Shown piece after piece: positions 22,715 through 34,189 of a stretch of DNA of 64,000 nt. Source of the stretch: Aedes albopictus. Lineage: Eukaryota; Arthropoda; Insecta; Diptera; Culicidae. The position numbers were made by a program, and so were the translations under genes. The DNA lies in the NCBI RefSeq assembly GCF_035046485.1, contig NC_085137.1:457431004-457495003 (forward strand). The letters are read 5' to 3'. The notes beneath the pieces are model-generated. The model made no database searches and was not told the origin of the DNA. It worked only from the letters and a program-made list of their open reading frames with translations. How positions within the stretch are numbered: the stretch's first letter is position 1; each line of letters begins with the position of its first letter.

Positions 22715-23280
22715 AGTAACCCTTCTAGGAGTTACTCTGGAATTCATTCAAGAGGTCCTCGATTTTTTTCCCAGGAGCTCCTCGAGAATTCTTCTAAGTT
22801 TCCCGGAACTTATTACAGGAGTACCTCGGAAATTCCTGAGGATTTCCGGGGGGCATTCATAGGGAACATTCAGATGACTTCTGACAAAATCCTGGAGGAT
22901 TTCCCGAGAATCTGTTGGGAAATTCCAGAAAAATGCTGGACGAATTCTCAGTGAAGTTTTCGAGAATTTCTCGAGGAACTCCTTGAAGAATCCCCTAGAA
23001 AACGCTGGAGAAATATTTCCGAACTTCTGGAGGTATTCCCGAGATATTGCTGGAGAAATGCTCGAGTAACTTTTGGAGGATTTCCCAAAAAACACTCCTT
23101 GAGAAATTCCCAAAGAAATCATGAAAGAATTGCCGAAGAACTCCTGGAGATATGTCCGAAAATCTCCTGAGGAATACCCGAGGAATTCCTGGAGGAATTC
23201 CCGAGGAAGTCCTTGAGGAATTCCCGGGGAAGCCCTGGAGGAATTCCCGTGGAACTCCTGGAGAAATCTTAACAATTATT
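22715..23280. repeat. Degenerate GGAATTCC repeat with orientation switch
   Basis: From 22715 to about 22830 the repeat reads in the reverse orientation. After a short transition it reads in the forward orientation to 23280. The switch resembles a decayed foldback core. The frames at 22712-22954 and 22748-23275 are repeat artefacts. Confidence 0.75.
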
Positions 23281-23760
23281 CTTGGACAAATATAGATAAA
23301 GCTCCAGTCTGAAATTTAAACAAAGTTCTGTTGGGAATTAAAAAAAATAATTGTTTTTAACTTTTAAAAAGAATATCTGTTTTTTAAAGATTTTCATAGA
23401 ACGCTAATATGAAGACCACAAAGTTTGGAATTTCTCAGTTTTTATCGACAAAAATTTACACGCATTTTATCAGAAACTGTTTTTATGTTTGAATTATTGC
23501 TTTCGATAAACAACATACATATTTTTTTAGCCTAAATATGTGTTCACAAAAATAAATGTCTTCGCAGAAGTTCAAATGTCTTCAGTTTGAAGACATGTCT
23601 TCACATCTGGCATCCCTGACTAGAACTCTACAACAGTTATTTAGCCTTGTTTATACCTTCTGGCGCTTCTAAAAAATGCCAAATTTCATGTGAAACATTT
23701 TATACATGCTTCGATAACAGTTTCTAAGGAGACTTCTAAAAGTTATCCTTCCAGAAGGTT
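23281..23760. other. Unassigned AT-rich sequence
   Basis: No gene seen. A local inverted motif at about 23575-23625 (CTTCAGTTTGAAGACATGTC ... CATCCCTGACTAG) looks like the end of a dispersed element. Its words recur near 18564 and 18913. Confidence 0.4.
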
Positions 23761-24050
23761 CTAGAATCAAGAGGAAAAATAGGATGTCAGGGTGAATTTT
23801 AAGGCAAGGTTCCCAGGGGATTTCAAGTTGTTTCTTAGGGTTTTGAAAAAGTCTTGGTGAGTGGCATGGAACTTAGTGGCGCTACAATAGATAAATGACA
23901 AGAGATAAAGTTTCAGGGGTTTCCAAGGTTTCAGGTTGAAACCCCCAGCTTTCAGAACTTTTCAGAGCGTTCAACAGGGTTTCAGGGATGTTTGAATGGG
24001 GTTTCAAGGGCTTTCCTAGGTGTATCAGATGGCCTTAAAGGGATTAACCT
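23761..24050 (+). repeat. Degenerate GGGGTTTCAGGGG repeat
   Basis: Loosely repeated words such as GGTTTCAAGG, TTTCAGGGGT and GGGATTTCAAG. The same family returns at 26.33-26.47, 29.76-29.85, 35.66-36.19 and 36.47-37.10 kb and, reversed, at 50.15-50.96 kb. Confidence 0.55.
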
Positions 24051-24360
24051 TCATCCAGCCAACATACATTTTTCACCTTCGGAAAAGCACAAAAATGAAC
24101 TTATTTTTTTGTGCTCTTCTAGTTTAGGATTCCGAACCTGGTCAACATGGTTCCGGAGTCAATCCGGTTTGTCTTAAAGTCAAATGAGATCTGCGTAGTT
24201 ATCATCAGTATACCAGTGAAAATATACCAACATCTGATCGAAATATATATCGACTCAAACTGCCCGAGGCTGCTGCGCGTTTCTGCAGGCTTTTCGTTTT
24301 ACTTATCAAAGTACTCAAAGCCGTAACCATGCCATGTTGTGTGTCGCAGACATGATACTG

Positions 24361-25003
24361 CCTAGACAACCAATTTACACGTATAACGAAGTCTATGACC
24401 ATGTTATACGTACTCTTATACGGGAAGTTACATCGCATAAAATGCAGCAAAAGTACCTTATGCGTATAAAAGTGGAAGGGATAAGTATGCGTACATTGGT
24501 GGGGCAATAATAACACTCCATGACTTGAAGCGATATCTTATGCGATAAACAATGTGCATTATTGCGATGTAATGTAGCGTCTTATGCGAGTTGATAATAA
24601 ATATTCGCAAAAAAAAGAACAGTTCTTGTCACCTCAGCGTCGAACTAATGACCATTGGATTGACGAGCCGCATTTTTTAAGTGCAACACACAATTTATGG
24701 AACTGACTGATTCGTTATCATGACATTCTATCTCACCTCAAGGTTTGTTGAATTGTACTTCGTTTACTTGAATATGCTTTGCGAATTGAACAGAGTAGGT
24801 ATGTGAAGCCAAAACGATGGAGCAAGATTTTCTGCTAAATTTTCACTACAACTTTATAGCTAGCGCCACTTTACAAGATATATTGCAGATAGTTCAAACA
24901 AATAGCATCGTATACGATGAAAATTGTCCCTCCGCTGTACATGTATGCGATAGTAACTAAAAATATTTTATACGGTGTGATGCGTGCATCCTGGTTGCCT
25001 GGG
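24361..25003. mobile_element. MITE-like element with CCYAGRCAACC ends
   Basis: CCTAGACAACC at 24361 matches the reverse complement of the right end, CCCAGGCAACC (24993-25003). The interior contains many TTATGCG/CGTATA words on both strands. Target duplication is unclear and there is no coding capacity. The frame at 24205-24516 on the minus strand spans the left end and is not a gene. Confidence 0.5.
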
Positions 25004-25029
25004 TGGGAGTAACGATGCCAGTAACTGAA

Positions 25030-26035
25030 GCACGGCAATCCCTATAGGACTTCCCGGAAAAAATCCAAGTAGAAGTCCCTGGAGGAATTCTTTGATAAAT
25101 CCCTTGAGGAATTCCAGGAGCAATACCTACAGGAATCCTAGGTGAAAATCCTTGAGAGACTTCTAGAGAAATTACCAGTGAAACTTCTGGAGAATTTCCT
25201 GGATTGATCTCTAGAGGAATTCCTGAAGGAATTTACTGGAGAATCCCTGAACAAAACCCTAGAGGAATTACAGGATAAATTCTTCGTGGAATTACCAGAG
25301 AAATTTTTGGAGAAATCTCCAGAAAAACCCATGGAAAACCCCAAGATGAATTCCTGGGTAAATCTCTGGTGGAATTTCGGGAGGAATATCTGACATTTAA
25401 GGAAAAAATCCTGGTTAAACCCTTGGAGAAATTCCTACAGGGTACCTGAGAGAATGCCTGGAGGAATTACTAATGAAATCCCTAGAGGAATCCATGGAGA
25501 AATCTGGCAAACCCTGGAAATCCTGGCAAAATTCATAAAGGAAATCTTGGATAAACACCCAGAAGAAATCCTTGTGGAATTTCTAAATAAGTGCATGAAG
25601 AAATCCTTTAAGGAACTAACTAAAATCCCTAGGCGAATTTTTGGATGAATCCCTTGTGGTTTTTCTGGAGGAATACCTGGGGGAATCCCTGAGGAAAACA
25701 TTTTACAAGAATTCCTGGGTGAATCCCAGGAGAAATTGCTGGAGGAATCTATGGTGAAATTTTTGGAAGAATCTCCTGAAGAACGTCTGGAGTAATCGCT
25801 ACAGGAGTTCTTGGATAGATATTTGGCGGTACGGGATTCCTGGAGGAATCCCTGGATGAACCTTTTATGAAACCCCTAGAAGTACTTCCGAATAAACTCC
25901 TCGTTATACTGACGAATTCTTGGATAATTTCATTGAGAAATCCCTGCATGGATTCCTAGTCAAGTCCTTGAGCGTATCTCAAGGAATCAAGGAATCCCTT
26001 GAAATATCTAGAGGAATCTATGGGGGTATTTTTGG
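25030..26035 (+). repeat. Degenerate GGAATTCC repeat, forward orientation
   Basis: About 1 kb of diverged 15-bp units (GGAGGAATTCCTGG variants). Multi-frame open reading frames give Phe/Ser/Arg-rich peptides and are artefacts. Confidence 0.85.
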
Positions 26036-26467
26036 ATTACCCACTTTTTGGACACTGGCACCGTCTAGCGGACGAGTCTCGAACCTAGGTCGCCATTGTC
26101 AGATAGCAGTCAGTTAGCCTGCTGAATTAATTTACTGAAGAAACTATTCTATCTCATCGCGTGCTTAAGGTACACGTTGTGCAAAGCATGTGCCTAATTC
26201 TGGTACCCCAAGACATTCCAGAATAACTCCGGAAGCATATGGACCAGATATCTATGTCCCCGAAATGCTAAACTAGAATACTTCTTCGAGAAATTGTGAA
26301 AATTTCACCAAAATCCGTTGGGCATTGGGCATCTCAGAGGGCATTGGCGTTTTGGAGAATCTCAAGCAATTTGAGGAGATTTCAGCGGTATTTAAGTGGA
26401 TCTCGGGAGAGTATCAGGGGGCTTTAAGTGGAATTTCAGAGACGTCTCTGGCGGTTTTATGAGATTT
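26036..26467. other. Unassigned, then GGGATTTCAGGGG repeat
   Basis: 26036-26320 has no supported feature. 26330-26467 carries the degenerate GGGGCTTTAAGTGG/ATTTCAGAGACG repeat, which resumes immediately after 29754. This marks 26468-29754 as an insertion. Confidence 0.5.
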
Positions 26468-26999
26468 CCCGAGCAGAGGGGAATATCATATTAATAACTA
26501 CGAAATCACAAAACCTGTTTTTATATCTTGTTTTGTTATTATTGAATTATCAAGGCATTACGTTTCCATAACATGTTTTGTTGGACAATCTTATTTTGTT
26601 ATGACCAAGCAATTGCTATGCAGCCCTTAAATAACATTTCAATATTACATTCTGTTGTGGAACAAGTTTGGTTATTATTGTATTATTGAGAGTGCACAAA
26701 TACTTTATGGTATTGCTATCTAAACTAAAACAAATTTTGAAACAAAACCTACGTCATTCTACAACGTTATTTACAGCATTTTAGGGAAAGCAACTGCATA
26801 TTCACTCATCAATTTGTCTTCCTCTTCCATTTATCATTACATCCAAACTGAGACAAAGTGCATGCCCCATATCATTAGCTAGTATTCCGTGGGAAAAAGT
26901 TTGCATAATGCACCAGAAAAACTATTTAACGATTTTTTGAAAAGTGCGCAAAGTTAGGCCCTAGGTGCGCAAAGTATGGTACGCTTACGGTATCACATT

Positions 27000-27175
27000 T
27001 GATAAGAGGTGTGGTATATTACGTGACATGGAGGTGCTGTAATGTGTACAAAACAAAGTCCCTGCTGGGCGGCGCGAGGTTTTGCTAAATTTCTGAAATT
27101 GACTGAGTTGTAGCTGAAAAAAACCCAAAATACCAGCCACTGCCCAAGTGGCGCAGTAATATCGGCGTTGTTGTG
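27000..27175 (-). mobile_element. Second copy of the 3971-4188 element type
   Basis: The segment GACTGAGTTGTAGCTG ... CCAAAATACCAGCCACTGC is the reverse complement of the left end of the element at 3971. The other end is degraded, so the limits are approximate. Confidence 0.5.
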
Positions 27176-29095
27176 GAGTTAGCGTATTGAAAAGATATGG
27201 TCTCTCGTGAAACATGCTTCGTAATTACACTGTTGAAAACGCTTTGACATCCACGTGCAGCACAACAGAACATGTGCTCGATGAACAAATTGAGATTTGA
27301 ATTATGAAAATGCTACGGTCAACCTTGGCTTGGTCAGCCAAAGCAAAATCAAGAAATTGCCATTAATGCTTCGTAATGATTACTTTGAAGTCAATACTTT
27401 GGGCCTAGGCTGGGCAGATATGCTATTGGTGATTTGATGGTGCATGAAGAAGAAGAAGAAGAACGATGGTGTTTTGAAAAATCCTATCCCTACCACACAG
27501 GAGAAGATTTTAAAATGCCTCTATAAAATCTAAAACAAAATCTAATTAAAAACGGTTTGATGTACGGTGTAAGACTTTGGACGGACTACATATTGAACGT
27601 ATAAATTTAAATTTAACATTTTTTTCTTGGTAAGGTACTTAATTTGTACCAATCACCAATTGGGTTTTCAAATTAAGAATAATATATTGATTTTTTGATT
27701 TTATTCGAAAGAGCACCTTTTTTTAAGCCAGAATGATTTTTTTCAGATTTTTAAAACTTTATTTTGATACCTAAACTCAATTACAAAAAGATTTTTTGAA
27801 ATCACCTTTTGACAGCTGGGCAACTGCTTGACAGCTCCGCCCAGCACGAAATGCGACGAGGGGTGATTCGACAAATCGCTCCCATACAAACTTTAAATCG
27901 ATTTTTAAATAGGTTCCCGGGCACCAAAGTTCATGAAAATTTGGATGTCGGCTCAGTTTGGCATGTAGATTGTGAATATGGAATTATCTCAACACCACTA
28001 AAGAAGCCAATTGCAGCTGGTCTATGGAAAATTCCGCGTGTATGGCAATTCGGGTTTTTTCTTAACTCACGATGACCAGATCGGTTCAGTCGGATTTGTT
28101 GTTGATGGAAAAAATAAATCTGGATCACATGAGATCAATATTGTCAAAATCGGAGAAAATTCATCGCAGATATAACCATTACATAGTTTACCTTCTTTAT
28201 TTTATTGTCTGCTGTTTCATATTATGAAGTAAAAAATAAAGGCATTGCAACTTCTAGAAATTTCATCAGACTCTTCCGTATTTTTTATTTTATTCATTGC
28301 TATAATTTGAGTTTTGGGTAAATATAGCATCATAGCTATTGATATGTTTATCTTTGTGTTAATTTCCTTCTTTCAATATCCCAGTCCCGTTACGGTGCCA
28401 AATTCCTATCACTTTTCTACGATTCCCAATTCTTATAGGTTAAGTAAAATTTTACCTTCAAAAAGTGATACATCTGCAAATGAGTTTTTTTTATCTCAAA
28501 ATTGAGTAAACTTAGTTGAATTTATATGTCATTTTAACAGTACTGCTATTCTAACCTCTAATTATAACGTCAAAAAGTACCGAACAGACTATGTATTACG
28601 AAGTAATGAATGTTAGTGAGATTGGAGATAGCAAATATGGTACCTACTAAATAATTCTAATCAATAAAAATGTCACCTATACAGACAATTCTGCTCAATT
28701 GATGATTGCATTTGTCTATTATAACTTTTTTCTTTCGATCTATTATTATTCGATCATATTGTTTGACATTATGTCATAAATATCTTTTTTCATTACTAAA
28801 AATAATCTAAAACAGAATAAAACTAAACAGCATCTGCAGAAGTAATCATATCGGCATATGATATAATTACCTTTTACCTTCGCTCACGTAGGTACGTGTA
28901 TAATCGCCGTTCTCACAACGCGAACAAAACAAAAAATAAAAAAAATCATCTCCGTCTGGAAAGAATCTTTGTCACCACCAAAATGCACCCCATGACGAAG
29001 CTCAATCATAAATAGTCGACTAGCAACTTTTTCGTCGTTCTCTTTGTTCCGAAACAGTCGACGACGGGCCATGCGAACGCCACCACTGTTATTAG
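27176..29095. other. Interior of long element, no gene supported
   Basis: The frame at 27809-28075 lies in a sequence starting GACAGCTGGGCAACTGCTTG that reads like a dispersed repeat and has no recognised domain. AT-rich stretches fill 28130-28850. A few CpG-rich bases near 28880-29100 have open frames on both strands. Confidence 0.45.
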
Positions 29096-29104
29096 TGTTA
29101 CAGT

Positions 29105-29200
29105 GCACATGTCTGCGCACCGCGATAGCGCTGTTGGTAAGAGAGAGAGGTTCATTGTTTGATCTTGCATTCAAATCTCTGTCTATTTTTGTCCTGCGAC
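29105..29200 (+). other. tRNA-like segment (SINE head or pseudo-tRNA)
   Basis: GATAGCGCTGTTGGTAAGAG resembles a tRNA A-box region, and GCATTCAAATCTCTG a B box, at tRNA-like spacing. No cloverleaf acceptor pairing could be confirmed. Confidence 0.4.
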
Positions 29201-29285
29201 TGGCAAACATGAAATGGGGGAATGGGGAAACTGGCAATACGTAGAACCAGTAAAGCTTCTATCGTCCCTCACTGCAAGTGCTGTG

Positions 29286-29363
29286 ATAGCCTCATTGGTA
29301 AAGGCGACTGAAAATTTACGATAGCAGGATTGGAGGTTCAAATCCCGTCCATGTTTGTAAGTT
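29286..29363 (+). other. tRNA-like segment (SINE head or pseudo-tRNA)
   Basis: GATAGCCTCATTGGTAAAGGCG (A-box-like) is followed about 50 bases later by GGAGGTTCAAATCCCGTCC, a good B box (GGTTCAAATCC). It lies about 185 bp downstream of a similar segment, on the same strand. Confidence 0.5.
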
Positions 29364-29946
29364 TTATAATGAATTCGAATTTTTTTTATGTGACCTGTTA
29401 TTTTCTAAAAATAGAATAACACACTTAAAATAATTACCCAAAAATGAGTAAAAAAGTTAGTTTTTACCCTAATTTTGCTTTCGAAACATAACTTTTTAAT
29501 ATCAAAATTTGTTATTGAAATATTTCCCAAATTCACTGCTATTAAGTTGTTATTGCCACTAACAAAACATGCTATTAAATTGATTTTTCAGGAACAAATT
29601 TTTGTTATGTGACTTGTTATTTTGCCGCTTATGACAGCCAAGTTTATAACTCAATATGTTATGTTAATAACATGAAAATTACTAATTCCGTTATGCAGTT
29701 ATTTTGCCAAAATAACGCATTTTGTTATGCTGTTGTTTTTCTCTTCTGCTCGGGTTTCAGAGTGTTTTTCGGGGTTTATGGGCGTTACAAGTGAGCTCAA
29801 AGAGAATCAAGGACATTTCAACATGTTACAGAGGATTTTAAGGGGCGTCACGATTGTTTTTAAAAATATTTTGCCCAGACATGCAGGATAGTCATTGCCC
29901 AGTACAGAAAATATCATTGTGACATATCTAGATTCAATCACCTACA

Positions 29947-30120
29947 GGGGCCGTTCATAAACCACGTAGACTTTTTGGGGAGAGGGGGAGGGGGGGTCTG
30001 ACCAAAGTCTTCGCTCCATACAAATTTCAAAATTTTTGTATGGACGAAAGTCTACGAGGGGGGAGGGGGAGGGGGTCTGAGATGGCCAAATTTTGGTCTA
30101 CGTGGTTTATGAACAGCCCC
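29947..30120. mobile_element. 174-bp MITE with ACA target duplication
   Basis: Ends GGGGCCGTTCATAAACCACG and its near-exact reverse complement, flanked by ACA at 29944-29946 and 30121-30123. A 3-bp duplication and short palindromic structure fit PIF/Harbinger-type MITEs. The interior has two G-rich runs (about 29979-29997 and 30056-30076). Confidence 0.85.
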
Positions 30121-30745
30121 ACAGCTCATTTCAGAAGCTGAACCTGAACATACAGGGGATAGACTAAATGTTTAACTAGCTGTAACTTTCCGAAAAGTGC
30201 ATCAAATATTCTCAAATTTTCACTGTAAGTTCATCAACTAGTTGTGTATCAGTGGTCCAAATTTGGAAAAGATCGGGTCAACAAAGTTATAAAGATTCTT
30301 GAAAAAGGTAAAATTATCCGATATCGAACTTTGAGCTGTTATATCTCCGGATTCAATGAACCAAATGCAATGAAATTTTCACCATTCATGACTTTTATAA
30401 AGAGCTGTGAAAAACCTGTGAAACTCGAAATTTTTAACACGGAAGAAAATTATAACGATCAGATTATTTTTCTAATAAGACATCAAGTTATACAAAATTT
30501 TACCATCGTTTCAATATTCAAGATGCAAATTATAGATCATTTTATTTCCCTCTAATTGACTTATATATAAAAGTGTTTTGAAGGAAAGTAACAACATAGC
30601 CGTCAATAAATTGCAAAAGTAATGGAATGCATATTAAAAACGGACCAATTTACTGAAAAATCGTGAAAAAACATTAAAATTGCTATAACTTTTTCTCTGT
30701 TTAAAAATTTCAAGTTAAGTCAAATGTTTTTCAGAGTTCATTATA

Positions 30746-31094
30746 CAGGGCACGCTATGTCTGAACTAGCAAATTATAAAAAATGAATGTACATCGGGTT
30801 TCTTTCCACAGAATATCAAAATTCGTGCTATATTATCATATGCATAAACTGTTAAAATATTTCATCGGGGAAATTTTGATTTTTTCATCTTTTTAGCTGT
30901 TTTTCATACAAGTTTGCATGAAATTCACATTTACGACCAATTTCTCTCCCATAGAAAATGTATGGAAAAATTTTCACCGATAGAATATTTTGAAACCTTC
31001 TGCAAATGAAAATATAGCATGAATACTGATGTTTGGTGGAAAAAAACCCGATGTACAATCAATTTTTATAATCTTCTGGCTCAGACATAGCGTG
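30746..31094. mobile_element. Nested palindromic MITE (CAGGGCACGCTATGTCTGA end)
   Basis: 349 bp whose halves are inverted copies. The left end is CAGGGCACGCTATGTCTGA. The right end stops at TCAGACATAGCGTG and lacks the expected CCCTG. The next base begins the CAGGGTGTTAGG element, so the two abut or were fused at their shared CAGGG ends. Confidence 0.8.
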
Positions 31095-32031
31095 CAGGGT
31101 GTTAGGTTCATGAGTGCAAACTTTTTAAAGGGTGATAGAGGAGCAAAAATTGTTCTACGCATATGGTCAAATCTCAACCGTTACGTAGTTATTGAACTCC
31201 CCATGTTTTTGTCTCTTATTGCCTTAACTGGCTATAACTTTAAAATTGTCATCGCAGTTTTTTTACCCTTCGAAAGACTATTGAATTTTCTATCAAATGG
31301 CATCTTTCAATCGATTGGTTTAGTTAAATAACTAAGTTTTCTAGAGCAAAATAGCTTAAAAAAGTGTGTTTTAATTTGTTTATGTGAATTATCTTTGAAA
31401 CATACGTTATAAATTAAAATTCTTTCTTTGGCAAAGTTGTGGCCTCTGTTCCACTCTACATTTCGTTATTTGACGCCAAACTTCTAACTCTTATCGTTTT
31501 CTTGCAATTTTGATTGAAATGTGCGGCACAGTGCGCAAAAAAGTGCTTACCATGACGATTGCAAATTTATGATCTAACATGCGACGTTTAAATCGAAATT
31601 GCAAGAAAAAGATGAGAAATAGAAGTTTGATGTCAAATAACGAATTGTAGAGTAGAACAGGAAGCACAACTTTGCCAAAGAAAGAATTTTAAATAATTAC
31701 GCTTTTTTCAAAGATAATTGGCAAAAACAAATTAAAACACACTACTTTTGAGCCATTTGCTCTAGAAAAATTAGTTATTTAACTAAACCAATCGGTTCAA
31801 AGATGCAATTTGATAGAAAATTCAAAAATTTTTCGAATAAGGGTAAACAACTGCGATAAGTTTGACCATTTTAAAGCTATAGCCAGTTAAGGCAATAAGA
31901 GTCAAAAACATGGGGAGTTCAATATCTACGTAATGGTTGAGATTTGACCATATGCGTAGAACAATTTTTTTCACCATTTATGGGCCTTTATCACCCTTTA
32001 AAAAGTTTGCACTCATGAACCTAACACCCTG
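31095..32031. mobile_element. Nested palindromic element (CAGGGTGTTAGGTTCATGAG ends)
   Basis: Starts CAGGGTGTTAGGTTC and ends GAACCTAACACCCTG, followed by TA. The arms are inverted over about 450 bp each. Part of the arm (GGTCAAATCTCAACCGTTAC) recurs at about 56739, so the family is dispersed. Non-coding. Confidence 0.88.
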
Positions 32032-32346
32032 TATAAGTCATGAATGGTTAAAATTTCATTGCATTCGGTTCATTGAATCCGGAGATATAGCAGCTCAAAG
32101 TTGGCTATCGGATAATTATGTCTTTTTCAAGAATCTTTTTAACTTCGTGCAGAATAGCCGAATCTTTTCCAAATTTGGACTACTGATACATAACTAGTTG
32201 ATCAACTTACAGTGAAAATTTGAGAATTTTTGATGCATTTTTAGGTAAATATTCTAAGCTAGTTGAGCATTTTTTGACAAGTGAAAATTTTGCCTGTCCC
32301 GATCATTTTTTCTGTCCCCTGTATGGTACATATATGAAAAACTTGA

Positions 32347-32541
32347 GCAGCTCGACCACCTCTAAAAGAAAGTCACGGAAACCCGCTCTCACTTTAAAAT
32401 TTAAAATCAATGTCATCGACTATCTTCGAAAAAAGCCAATTGATATTCATGATGAATATCAATTGGCATTATTTGAAGGTGGTGGAGGAAATGTACCCTA
32501 AATATTGCGAGTTTTCCGTGACTTTCTTGTAGAGCTGATAG
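32347..32541. repeat. Imperfect inverted repeat with perfect inner palindrome
   Basis: Outer arms (CAGCTCGACC...AAAGTCACGGAAA and TTTTCCGTGACTTTC...GAGCTG) pair over about 35 bases. At the centre, 32435-32467 is a 33-base palindrome, GCCAATTGATATTCAT and its complement around a 1-3-base spacer. This could be a small MITE. Confidence 0.6.
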
Positions 32542-32559
32542 AGCCGCATAAGTTGTTCA

Positions 32560-33258
32560 TATACCATATATTCAGATTCAGATTCTGAAATGAGCTGTAG
32601 CTGATGAAACTAGGTATGTCGAAATGACTTCTTCAGCACTGGTCATTTCAAACGATTAGCGAGCACCAATTGGACGGGGATTTTTCTTTTACATTAACGG
32701 TCTGAGGAACACCGTGCCCTTCGATTGCACTGAGATAATCTAACGCACAACAATAACCGTATCGTAGTAGTCGCGATTGTCGGCACCGCGGTGTCACCTT
32801 TACAGAATCGTAGTAGGCTCTGATGGAGGAGATTCACCCCAACGCATTCCTTTTGTAGGGAAGTAAATGTTCCAGCAGCTGCTTTATACCGCCTACTTTG
32901 CACTCGGTGCATTAAAGTGAAAGTGCCGCCAGGCGACCCGTGAAACTCATCTGCGTGCAAGTGATGGGAAAAATTTGCCCTTTTCGGGCTAAAATGTGCA
33001 AATCGAAAGATAACAACCTTCTCCTCTTGGCGGGTGTGTAATTTCCCTGGAAAAGTGGGACAAACGTTCGTTAGAAAGAAGATATGTACATCTCTCGCTT
33101 TCGCACACGTATCCGTATGTACGCGACGAATGAAGGTCGATCCGAGCTATAGTAGCCAGTAGTAGAGAGGATATCCTTCCTACTACTGAACTCGGTGTTC
33201 GTGTTTTGCGGTGGACGTTTTTCTTCGGTGGAAACGGAATGCGGTGCAACGAAGAGAG
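32560..33258 (+). other. CpG-containing region ending in a splice-donor-like site
   Basis: Non-repetitive, balanced-composition sequence that ends AAGAGAG followed by GTGAGT at 33259. There is no long open frame in the final 300 bases. It could be a non-coding first exon of a plus-strand gene, like the candidates ending at 8226 and 17761. No transcript evidence is available. Confidence 0.3.
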
Positions 33259-33260
33259 GT

Positions 33261-33955
33261 GAGTCTATAGAAGAAAGATCCTTTTGATGCCTGGATGAAT
33301 CATGTGTGAGTGTGTACCGTTATGGTTGTGTGGGTGGTTGCTCTCGTGCGGTTCAATGAACCACATAGGAGTTAAGTGTTCGGTTACTGATTATCATGGG
33401 GTTTGGGAATTTTACAGCTGAGTGTAGAGGAATTTGTCGAAATGCATTCATTATTCCCAAACATAATTCTGTTGTAAATCATAGATATAATTTTTATCAT
33501 TTAAGCTCATACGACCTAGTTGTAGACTAAATTTTTTTAAACTTCAGAATTACTAAACATGTTGAAACCTGTGAGTTGATACTAAGGAATTCTTGAGTTT
33601 AGGTTCGTACTGTAGTAGATAACAGACTATGTACTTCACTAAGTGTTACTTGAAGGGAATCGAGGACATAATACCAATAACTCCGGAGGCAAATGCCTTA
33701 ATATGTACCATTTTATTACATTGTAGACGTTTTTGTTTTTGGCGAACGACTGGAAATATGTTGATTTTTGTTTAAGAATTTGGTAATCTCAGGCTTGGAA
33801 AGCAAACGATTCATTTAATTTTAGTTTACTTTTCGATCGTGGAATATGGTCTTGGAAAACTGGTGTATCATGATTGTTCTGAATTCTCTGTTTTTGTGGT
33901 AGTCGGTTGATTATGTTCTGAGGTTTGAAAGTTTGATATGTTCAGAATTACATAG
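33261..33955. other. Unassigned sequence, possibly intron
   Basis: About 700 bp with no recognisable gene, RNA or repeat. Confidence 0.4.
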
Positions 33956-33958
33956 TTA

Positions 33959-34168
33959 GGGATCGTCCATAAATTACGTCACGCAAAAATTGCCCATTTT
34001 CAACCCCCCCCCTTCCCCCCTATGTCAAACATTTTATATGAGACCTCTATTTTTTTGTATTGGTTGTCACACTTTTTATATGAGACCTCTGAAATTTTTG
34101 TATTGGTTGTCACACTGAACCCCCCCCCCCTCCCTCCTAAAAGCGTGACGTAAATTATGGACGTTCCC
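33959..34168. mobile_element. 210-bp MITE with TTA target duplication
   Basis: Ends GGGATCGTCCATAAATTACG and GTAAATTATGGACGTTCCC, flanked by TTA at 33956-33958 and 34169-34171. A TWA 3-bp duplication is characteristic of PIF/Harbinger. C-runs and two copies of TATATGAGACCTCT lie inside. Confidence 0.9.
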
Positions 34169-34189
34169 TTACTTACTTGATACTTGATA

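Larger units (their letters stand above)
26468..29754. mobile_element. Long element with CCCGAGCAGARGRGAA ends
   Basis: CCCGAGCAGAGGGGAA at 26468 is matched inverted by TTCTCTTCTGCTCGGG ending at 29754. Subterminal AATAAC/GTTATT words occur at both ends. The flanks belong to one repeat family and share a possible 3-bp TTT duplication. No transposase frame was found in the 3.3 kb, which contains other small repeats and two tRNA-like segments. A single end of the same type lies at 37109. Confidence 0.6.
30153..32321. mobile_element. TA-flanked long-TIR element containing nested elements
   Basis: Starts CAGGGGATAGACTAAATG and ends with a related inverted sequence ending TCCCCTG, flanked by TA (30151-30152 and 32322-32323). 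The left arm (30153-30745) and right arm (32032-32321) are inverted copies. The right arm is shortened, and between them sit two further palindromes. The 30244-30555 frame is not a gene. A decayed relative lies at 48487-49694. Confidence 0.85.

Noticed and set aside
18564..23624. CTAGTCAGGGAT / ATCCCTGACTAG as ends of a 5-kb element
   Set aside because: Only 12 bases match, the adjoining sequence does not pair inverted, and the interval contains independent repeats and elements.
30244..30555. 103-codon plus-strand frame
   Set aside because: Lies within the inverted arm of a non-coding TA-flanked element.
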